A DNA stretch of 21,155 bases from Paralactobacillus_A sp963926925. GTDB lineage: Bacteria; Bacillota; Bacilli; Lactobacillales; Lactobacillaceae. Positions 7,446 to 12,722 of this stretch are shown one piece after another (the stretch's first letter is position 1; each line of letters opens with the position of its first letter). The translations under genes and the position numbers were made by a program. The notes beneath the pieces were generated by a model that saw only the letters and a list, made by a program, of their open reading frames with translations, did no database searches and was not told the DNA's origin. The stretch spans positions 1-21,155 of the forward strand of contig CAWUZD010000001.1 of NCBI GenBank assembly GCA_963926925.1, read 5' to 3'.

Positions 7446-8261
7446 ATGTTAAAACCACAACGTTTATTAGCTTTAAATGAAGGCATTAATTTTCGCGAAT
7501 TAGGCGGTTATGCAACAACTGACCATCGTCATATCAGGTGGCACAAGTTATTACGCGCTGGTGAATTACATTTTTTAACCCAGCAAGATATTAATGACTT
7601 AGTTGCTTATGGCGTCCGCTATGATGTTGATTTACGCAGTGATAGTGAAATTATGGCAATGCACGATCCGTATATTCCTAATTGTACTTATGTACAAGCT
7701 TCGGTTTTTCCATTTGATTGTGATCAAAATACCGCCATTTGGGACAAAATCAAGGAATATGTACGTGAATATCACCAAGCTAGCGAACATCATACCCACT
7801 TAACGTCACTTGACGAAACTTACATCAAAATGGTAACTGATCCCCATGCACTGCAAGCTTATCAAAAATTATTTGCCACCTTATTAGCAAATACAGCTGA
7901 TGATAGTGCACTAGTTTTTCATTGCACGGCTGGTAAAGACCGCACTGGTGTTGGTGCCATCTTAATTGAACAAGCCCTTGGTTTACCAATGGCCACAATT
8001 AAAGAAGATTACTTGCTTACTAATGTTATTCTTAGTAATTCACTTGATGATATTAATAAGTTACGCCAAGAAGTTAATGACAATAACAATGTTGGTAACT
8101 TAGTTAACCAATTAAATAGTGAAAGCATTGGTCAATTAACCTTTGATATTATCATTAACACCATTTTAGACGGTTGGCATAGTTGGCAAAACTATTTCAC
8201 TAAGGCCTTACATTTAAGCACACATGATTTAGCCGATTTAAAAAAGATTTATTTACAATAG
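7446..8261 (+). CDS. Tyrosine-protein phosphatase, DSP/PtpB-like
   Basis: This 271-residue protein-tyrosine/dual-specificity phosphatase belongs to the bacterial family with the signature HCTAGKDRTG. Here C160 is the nucleophile and R166 the phosphate-binding residue. Family N-terminal marks GINFRELGGY and WHKLLRAGEL, and the conserved DLRSDSEI with its Asp-Leu-Arg, are also present. No signal peptide is visible, so it acts in the cytoplasm. Related enzymes act on phosphotyrosine and sometimes phosphoinositides. The substrate here is unknown. The start has GAGGAAAAAAAT before the ATG. It is followed after 10 bases by greA, so the two are one unit. Confidence 0.9.
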   Translation: MLKPQRLLALNEGINFRELGGYATTDHRHIRWHKLLRAGELHFLTQQDINDLVAYGVRYDVDLRSDSEIMAMHDPYIPNCTYVQASVFPFDCDQNTAIWDKIKEYVREYHQASEHHTHLTSLDETYIKMVTDPHALQAYQKLFATLLANTADDSALVFHCTAGKDRTGVGAILIEQALGLPMATIKEDYLLTNVILSNSLDDINKLRQEVNDNNNVGNLVNQLNSESIGQLTFDIIINTILDGWHSWQNYFTKALHLSTHDLADLKKIYLQ

Positions 8262-8271
8262 GTAAAAAATA

Positions 8272-8763
8272 ATGGTTTATTATCAAAAAATTACACAACA
8301 TGGTTATCATCAAATTGAACAACAAATTGAAGACCTCAAAAAAACACGGCCAGCGTTAATTAAGGCTTTACAAGCCGCCCGTGCCTTGGGAGATTTATCT
8401 GAAAACGCTGAATACTCATCAGCCAAGCGTGACTTACGACATCTTGAAAGCCGGTTACGTTATTTAGGCAAACAATTACGTTATGCCGAAATTGTTCATC
8501 CTGAAGATGATGGTATTGCTGATATTGGCAAAACCGTTACTATCAAATTCTTAGATGATGATGAATGTGATGTTTATCAATTAGTTGGTCATTCTGAAGT
8601 TGATATTGATCATAATAAATTAGCTAATGATGCGCCACTCGCCCAAGCCATTATTGGTCATCAAGTGGGTGATACTGTAACGGTTAGTGCTCCGAATGGT
8701 GCATATCAGGTCCAAATTATGGCAATTAAATTAACGAATAATGAGGAAGGAAGTCAAGAATGA
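8272..8763 (+). CDS. greA: GreA/GreB-family transcript cleavage factor
   Basis: GreA enters the RNA polymerase secondary channel and stimulates cleavage of backtracked RNA. The protein is 163 residues. The N-terminal coiled coil carries the tip GDLSENAEY, with the acidic residues D41 and E44 needed for cleavage intact. The C-terminal FKBP-like domain has the family pattern IGKTVTIKFLDDDE, YQLVGHSEVDI and NDAPLAQAIIGHQVGDTVTV. The usual SPIA/SPLG of the last motif is APLA here, and the coiled coil is rich in Arg and Leu, so this may be a second, diverged GreA paralogue rather than the housekeeping copy. The ribosome binding site is weak (AGGTAAA), which suggests coupling to the phosphatase gene 10 bases upstream. 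Its stop overlaps the next start (ATGA). Confidence 0.9.
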   Translation: MVYYQKITQHGYHQIEQQIEDLKKTRPALIKALQAARALGDLSENAEYSSAKRDLRHLESRLRYLGKQLRYAEIVHPEDDGIADIGKTVTIKFLDDDECDVYQLVGHSEVDIDHNKLANDAPLAQAIIGHQVGDTVTVSAPNGAYQVQIMAIKLTNNEEGSQE

Positions 8764-9698
8764 ATAAAACTGCTAGAAGACTATTAAACCTATCTACCCT
8801 AACGACAACCGCCAATTTAGCTATTACTGATTGGTTATATAACTTTGCCTTTAAACGGATTAATGAAGTACCCCAACCAGCTAAAGATAAATTGCGTTAT
8901 CAAAATGATTACTATCATTATGTTGATTGGTTACATCATCAAAACTTAGAAACATGGGAATTACATGCTGATGATCCCCAAAATAAAATCGTGGCAACAT
9001 GGGTTCCTAAAGAAGGTAGTCATAAAGCAGTCCTTGTTTCCCATGGTTATCGTGGTACCGGTGAAACCATGGCTAATTTTGCGTATATGTATCATCAATT
9101 AGGTTATAACGTGTTATTGCCTGATGACCGTGGTCAAGGCCGCAGTAGTGGTAAATACCTAAACTTTGGTTGGATTGACCGAGTAGATTATTTGGATTGG
9201 ATTCAACAAATTATCAAGCGCCTTGGTGAAAATAGCGATATCGTATTGCACGGCGTCAGCATGGGTGGTGGTACGGTTGAATTAACAGCCGGTGAAGAAT
9301 TACCAAGTAATGTTTCGGCAATTGTTGCTGACTGTGGTTATTCAAGTCTTAAGGATGAAATGGGTTACTTGTTAAACCATGAATTTCATCTTCCTCAAGA
9401 ACCATTCTTGGAATTAGCTACCCTTATGAATAAACAAAAGATGGGCTTTTACTTAGGTGATATTGAACCTAAACGTGAATTGCAAAAGAACCACCGGCCA
9501 ATTCTATTTATTCATGGTGAACGCGATGCTTATGTGCTAACTAAAATGGGCCGCATTAACTATGCTAATAATGCTGGTCCAAAGCGGTTATGGATTGTTC
9601 CCCATGCAGTCCATGCTGAAAGTTTTTGGGTAAATCAATATAATTATCAAAATCACGTTGCCAAATTCTTAGCTGATGTTGCGCAAAAACAGTTATAA
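8760..9698 (+). CDS. Alpha/beta hydrolase family protein
   Basis: This 312-residue serine hydrolase is of unknown substrate. The fold is shown by the strand-turn VLVSHGYRGTGETM (oxyanion region), DDRGQGRSSGK, the nucleophile elbow G-V-S167-M-G-G, the acid D256 in FIHGERDAYV, and the histidine in the segment IVPHAVHAESF (H282 or H285). The N-terminus (NLSTLTTTANLAITDWLYNFAFKR) is mildly hydrophobic and could be an uncleaved membrane-associating helix, as in related YqkD-like proteins. The ATG overlaps the greA stop by four bases, so its translation is coupled to greA. GGAAGG lies a few bases before the start inside greA. No terminator is seen after it, and readthrough into yvcK is possible. 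Confidence 0.88.
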   Translation: MNKTARRLLNLSTLTTTANLAITDWLYNFAFKRINEVPQPAKDKLRYQNDYYHYVDWLHHQNLETWELHADDPQNKIVATWVPKEGSHKAVLVSHGYRGTGETMANFAYMYHQLGYNVLLPDDRGQGRSSGKYLNFGWIDRVDYLDWIQQIIKRLGENSDIVLHGVSMGGGTVELTAGEELPSNVSAIVADCGYSSLKDEMGYLLNHEFHLPQEPFLELATLMNKQKMGFYLGDIEPKRELQKNHRPILFIHGERDAYVLTKMGRINYANNAGPKRLWIVPHAVHAESFWVNQYNYQNHVAKFLADVAQKQL

Positions 9699-9708
9699 AC
9701 TGGAATAA

Positions 9709-9738
9709 TTGAGAAAGACACACCAGGGATGTTATACT
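9709..9738 (+). promoter_or_regulatory. Promoter of yvcK-whiA
   Basis: TTGAGA (9709-9714) and TATACT (9733-9738) are separated by 18 bases, a good sigma-A-type promoter, 37 bases upstream of the yvcK start. An imperfect palindrome covers the -10 and the start site. Confidence 0.65.
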
Positions 9739-9753
9739 TTTAACATAACCCTG
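9724..9753. promoter_or_regulatory. Imperfect palindrome over the yvcK -10 and start site
   Basis: CAGGGATGTTA and TAACATAACCCTG are inverted repeats (ten or eleven paired bases with a two-base bulge) separated by 6 bases. No T-run follows, so it is not an intrinsic terminator. Its position suggests either an operator or a 5' hairpin of the yvcK transcript. Confidence 0.4.
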
Positions 9754-9774
9754 TGACGTAATCGAGGATATTTT

Positions 9775-10809
9775 ATGGAAAACTTTGAAGCAAAAAAAGA
9801 ACGTCCTACGCGTAACCGTCCCAAAGTAGTAATGATCGGCGGTGGTACTGGTTTACCAGTAATTTTAAATAGTTTACGGGATAAAGATGTTGATATTACC
9901 GCTATTGTAACGGTCGCTGATGATGGTGGTTCATCAGGCATCATTCGAAATTTTATTGATATTGTGCCACCTGGCGATATTCGCAATGTCTTAGTTGCAT
10001 TATCTGATTTACCCGAATTACCACTAGAAATTTTTCAATACCGCTTTGAATCACAAGATGCTTTCTTAGCAGGACATACAATTGGTAACTTAATTATTAC
10101 TGCCCTCGCTGAAATGAAGAGTGGTATTTTTGATGCTGTGCAAATTTTATCCAAAATGATGAAAGTTGACGGCAAGGTCTATCCTGTTTCAAACACCCCA
10201 TTAACTTTGCATGCGCAATTTGCTGATGGCAGTACGTTAGCTGGTGAAACCGAAATTTCTGGTGCTGGTAAACTAATTAAAAAAGTATGGGTAACTGAAA
10301 CTCATCCCACCATGCGCCACCCTTATCCTAGTGCTGTTAACCAAGTTATTGAAGCAATCACCAATGCAGATGCAATTGTATTAGGACCAGGAAGTTTATT
10401 TACTAGTATCCTTCCCAACTTAATGATTGAAAACGTTGGGGATGCTGTGATTAATACCCAAGCAAAAGTAATTTATATTTGTAACTTAATGACCCAAAAA
10501 GGTGAAACCGAACACTTCACCGATGCTGATCATGTGCGTGTATTAAACCAACATTTGCATCATAACTTTATTAATACCGTCTTGGTTAATAATCAACCAA
10601 TTCCACGTAACTACTTGGATCGGCAAAAGTACAATGAATACTTAGAACCAGTTAAATCTGACTTCAAGGGCTTACGTGAACAAGGGTGTCGGGTAATTTC
10701 TGATAATTTCTTAGAATTACACGACCACGGTATTTTCCATAATGGTAATCGCATCGCCACAGAAATTGTAAACTTAGCATTACAAGCCCGGTTAAATCGT
10801 AATCACTAA
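9775..10809 (+). CDS. yvcK: Gluconeogenesis/morphogenesis factor YvcK
   Basis: YvcK (CofD-like, also called MgfK) binds UDP-sugars, is needed for growth and shape on gluconeogenic carbon sources, and in Bacillus affects wall synthesis through PBP1 localisation. The 344-residue protein has a short basic N-terminal extension and then the signature VVMIGGGTGLPVILNSL (residues 18-34), VTVADDGGSSGIIR, PPGDIRNVLVALSD, AGHTIGNL and VLGPGSLFTSILPNL. The start follows GAGGAT at normal spacing. It is followed after 14 bases by whiA. In most Firmicutes the order is rapZ-yvcK-whiA. Here the upstream neighbour is a hydrolase instead of rapZ. Confidence 0.96.
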   Translation: MENFEAKKERPTRNRPKVVMIGGGTGLPVILNSLRDKDVDITAIVTVADDGGSSGIIRNFIDIVPPGDIRNVLVALSDLPELPLEIFQYRFESQDAFLAGHTIGNLIITALAEMKSGIFDAVQILSKMMKVDGKVYPVSNTPLTLHAQFADGSTLAGETEISGAGKLIKKVWVTETHPTMRHPYPSAVNQVIEAITNADAIVLGPGSLFTSILPNLMIENVGDAVINTQAKVIYICNLMTQKGETEHFTDADHVRVLNQHLHHNFINTVLVNNQPIPRNYLDRQKYNEYLEPVKSDFKGLREQGCRVISDNFLELHDHGIFHNGNRIATEIVNLALQARLNRNH

Positions 10810-10823
10810 GGAGTGAGGCAACA

Positions 10824-11756
10824 GTGGTCTCATATGCAAGTACAGTTAAAAAGGAATTAACCATGCTACCCGTACATCGTGAACATGCGCGTGCTGAACT
10901 AGCAGCGTTAATTCGGATGAACGGTAGTCTTAGTTTGGTTAATCACCAATTCGTCCTTAATGTACAAACTGAAAATCCAACTATCGCCCGGCGTTTATAC
11001 AGTCTCTTACGGCAAAATTATCACGTTGAAGCTGAATTACTCGTCCGGCGCAAGATGAAGTTAAAGAAGAATAATCAATACATTGTCCGTCTTAAGCATG
11101 ACACTAATCAGATTTTAAATGATTTAAACATTTTATCACCAGATGGTTTTACGATTTATATGCATGTGTGTGATGAAATTATGCGTTCTGAACAAAAGAT
11201 GCGTTCTTACTTACGGGGTGCTTTCCTTGCTGGTGGTTCAATTAATAATCCCGAAACTTCACGTTACCATGTTGAAATTTATTCACTATATGAAGAACAC
11301 AGTCGTGATATTGCGAAGATTATGAATCATTTTGGCCTTAATGCACATACAACTGAACGACGCAGCGGTTATATTGTCTATCTTAAGGAAGCAGAAAAAA
11401 TCGCGGAATTTTTGCAAATTATTGGTGCTACCAATGCGATGCTTAAGTTTGAAGATATTCGGATTGTCCGTGATATGCGCAATTCTGTTAATCGTTTAGT
11501 TAATTGTGAAACAGCTAACTTAAATAAGACCATTAACGCTGCTCAAGAACAAATTAATAATATTATCTTATTACGTGACCACGTTGGGCTTGATAATTTG
11601 CCACCAAAGTTACAAGAAATTGCCCTTACGCGCTTAGCACATCCTGATGTGTCATTAAAAGAACTTGGGGAATTATTACCAAATGGACCAATTTCGAAAT
11701 CCGGAATTAATCACCGCTTACGGCGGTTAAATAAATTAGCTGAAGGTTTGAAGTAG
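10824..11756 (+). CDS. whiA: Sporulation/division regulator WhiA
   Basis: WhiA is a DNA-binding protein with an N-terminal homing-endonuclease-like (LAGLIDADG-derived) fold and a C-terminal helix-turn-helix. In non-sporulating Firmicutes it influences cell division and chromosome segregation. The 310 residues show the standard opening SYASTVKKELTMLPVH, the central LRGAFLAGGSINNPE and YHVEIY, then LVNCETANLNKT and the C-terminal HTH region HPDVSLKELGELLP with GPISKSGINHRLRRL. Translation begins at a GTG (10824-10826), the only start that fits the family N-terminus, with GGAGTGAGG before it. It lies 14 bases after yvcK. Its stop codon overlaps the first stem of its terminator. Confidence 0.96.
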   Translation: MVSYASTVKKELTMLPVHREHARAELAALIRMNGSLSLVNHQFVLNVQTENPTIARRLYSLLRQNYHVEAELLVRRKMKLKKNNQYIVRLKHDTNQILNDLNILSPDGFTIYMHVCDEIMRSEQKMRSYLRGAFLAGGSINNPETSRYHVEIYSLYEEHSRDIAKIMNHFGLNAHTTERRSGYIVYLKEAEKIAEFLQIIGATNAMLKFEDIRIVRDMRNSVNRLVNCETANLNKTINAAQEQINNIILLRDHVGLDNLPPKLQEIALTRLAHPDVSLKELGELLPNGPISKSGINHRLRRLNKLAEGLK

Positions 11757-11781
11757 CTTGAAAATTTCAAGCTATTTTTTT
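11755..11781 (+). terminator. Intrinsic terminator of yvcK-whiA
   Basis: A 19-base palindrome, AGCTTGAAAATTTCAAGCT, is followed by ATTTTTTT. It begins inside the whiA stop codon (TAG at 11754-11756), so there is no 3' untranslated spacer. Confidence 0.85.
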
Positions 11782-11785
11782 GTAT

Positions 11786-11812
11786 AAAAAAACAGCTACC
11801 CGAAGGTAACTG
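11786..11812 (-). terminator. Intrinsic terminator of tRNA-Arg, UUCG loop
   Basis: On the minus strand CAGTTACC and GGTAGCTG pair (one G-U) around a TTCG tetraloop, followed by seven T. It lies 14 bases after the tRNA 3' end and is back to back with the whiA terminator. Confidence 0.85.
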
Positions 11813-11826
11813 CCAAACGATAATGA

Positions 11827-11898
11827 TGCGCAGCCAGGGAGTCGAACCCTGATTTTGAGAACCGGAATCTCACGTGCGATCCATTACACTAACCGCGC
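11827..11898 (-). tRNA. tRNA-Arg (anticodon CCG)
   Basis: The 72-nt minus-strand RNA folds as a cloverleaf. The acceptor is GCGCGGT with GCTGCGC (two wobbles), followed by TA. The D-arm is GTGT/GCAC around an 8-base loop. The anticodon stem TGAGA/TCTCA holds the 7-base loop TTCCGGT, giving anticodon CCG. A 4-base variable loop is followed by the T-stem CAGGG/CCCTG with loop TTCGACT, and the discriminator is A. CCA is not encoded (TCA follows). It reads the CGG arginine codon, which is used fairly often in these genes. It has its own promoter and terminator, so it is a monocistronic tRNA gene between convergent and divergent protein genes. Confidence 0.95.
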
Positions 11899-11914
11899 AA
11901 TTTTTACAATTAAT

Positions 11915-11944
11915 ATTATACTCATTATTACTACCAAAATGCAA
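11915..11944 (-). promoter_or_regulatory. Promoter of tRNA-Arg
   Basis: On the minus strand TTGCAT (11939-11944) and TATAAT (11915-11920) are separated by 18 bases. The -10 is 17 bases before the mature tRNA 5' end, which leaves a short 5' leader for RNase P. Confidence 0.7.
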
Positions 11945-11980
11945 GGATTATTCTTAATCAAAATAATTATTATTAAACTA

Positions 11981-11997
11981 TTTGACCTTTATTGACC
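11981..11997. promoter_or_regulatory. CtsR operator of clpP
   Basis: The minus strand reads GGTCAAT-AAA-GGTCAAA, the heptad direct repeat with 3-base spacer recognised by the class III heat-shock repressor CtsR (consensus RGTCAAA-NAN-RGTCAAA), with one mismatch in the last base of one heptad. It covers the -35 hexamer of the clpP promoter, so bound CtsR would block RNA polymerase. Confidence 0.85.
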
Positions 11998-12010
11998 AAT
12001 TGATTATACT
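11982..12010 (+). promoter_or_regulatory. Promoter of clpP
   Basis: TTGACC (11982-11987) and TATACT (12005-12010) are separated by 17 bases. Transcription would start near 12017, giving a leader of about 48 bases before the start codon. The -35 lies inside the CtsR box. Confidence 0.8.
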
Positions 12011-12064
12011 AAAATGTAATGACGTATTTAATTATATGGCTAATGAATGTAAGGGAGGCTTTTC

Positions 12065-12667
12065 ATGTTAATTCCTACAGTTATTGAAAATACTTCACGT
12101 GGTGAACGTGCTTATGACATTTACTCACGTTTGTTAAAAGACCGGATTATCATGTTATCTGGTGAAATCAATGACGATGTTGCTAATGCAATCATTGCCC
12201 AATTGCTTTTCTTAGATGCGCAAGATTCTGAAAAGGATATTTATCTTTACATCAACTCACCTGGTGGCATGATTACTTCTGGTTTAGCTATCATGGACAC
12301 TATGAACTTTGTTAAAGCTGATGTCCAAACAATCGCTACTGGGATGGCTGCTTCAATGGCAAGTGTATTATTAGCAGCTGGTGAAAAAGGTAAACGGTTC
12401 GCATTACCTAATGCTACTGTATTAATTCACCAACCTTTAGGTGGCGCTCAAGGTCAACAAACTGAAATTGAAATTGCCGCTGAAGAAATCTTAAAGACTC
12501 GTAAAAAGATGAATAAGATTTTAGCTGATGCTACTGGTCAAAGCATTGAAACTATCCAACATGATACTGAACGTGATAACTATATGACTGCTCAAGAAGC
12601 TAAGGATTATGGTTTAATCGACCACATCATGGTTAACCGTAGCAAAATGGATGAAGATAAAAAATAA
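12065..12667 (+). CDS. clpP: ATP-dependent Clp protease proteolytic subunit
   Basis: ClpP is the serine peptidase that forms a tetradecameric chamber and degrades proteins fed by ClpC, ClpE or ClpX in the cytoplasm. The 200-residue protein is full length. The catalytic triad is visible as S97 (GMAASMAS), H122 (IHQPLGG) and D171 (RDNYMTAQEA). The N-terminal LIPTVIENTSRGERAYDIYS and the interface segment YINSPGGMITSGLAI are standard. The start follows GGGAGG at good spacing. Regulation by CtsR is indicated by the operator on its promoter. It is a single-gene unit ended by a strong terminator shared with the convergent wall-hydrolase gene. Confidence 0.98.
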   Translation: MLIPTVIENTSRGERAYDIYSRLLKDRIIMLSGEINDDVANAIIAQLLFLDAQDSEKDIYLYINSPGGMITSGLAIMDTMNFVKADVQTIATGMAASMASVLLAAGEKGKRFALPNATVLIHQPLGGAQGQQTEIEIAAEEILKTRKKMNKILADATGQSIETIQHDTERDNYMTAQEAKDYGLIDHIMVNRSKMDEDKK

Positions 12668-12675
12668 TGTTAAAT

Positions 12676-12719
12676 AAAAAAAAGAACGTTGCGTTTCAAC
12701 GCAACGTTCTTTTTTTTAT
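12676..12719. terminator. Bidirectional terminator between clpP and the wall hydrolase gene
   Basis: The 13-base arms AGAACGTTGCGTT and AACGCAACGTTCT pair perfectly around a very small loop, flanked by eight A on one side and eight T on the other. It serves the two convergent genes, whose stop codons lie only about 55 bases apart. Confidence 0.9.
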
Positions 12720-12722
12720 TAA

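Noticed and set aside
9724..9753. Palindrome as a terminator of the hydrolase gene
   Set aside because: No T-run follows either arm, the stem has a bulge, and a well-spaced -35/-10 pair overlaps it, so a promoter-linked role fits better.
9732..9986. 84-codon minus-strand frame opposite yvcK
   Set aside because: It is an antisense shadow of the Gly-rich N-terminus of yvcK, without start signals and overlapping the yvcK promoter.
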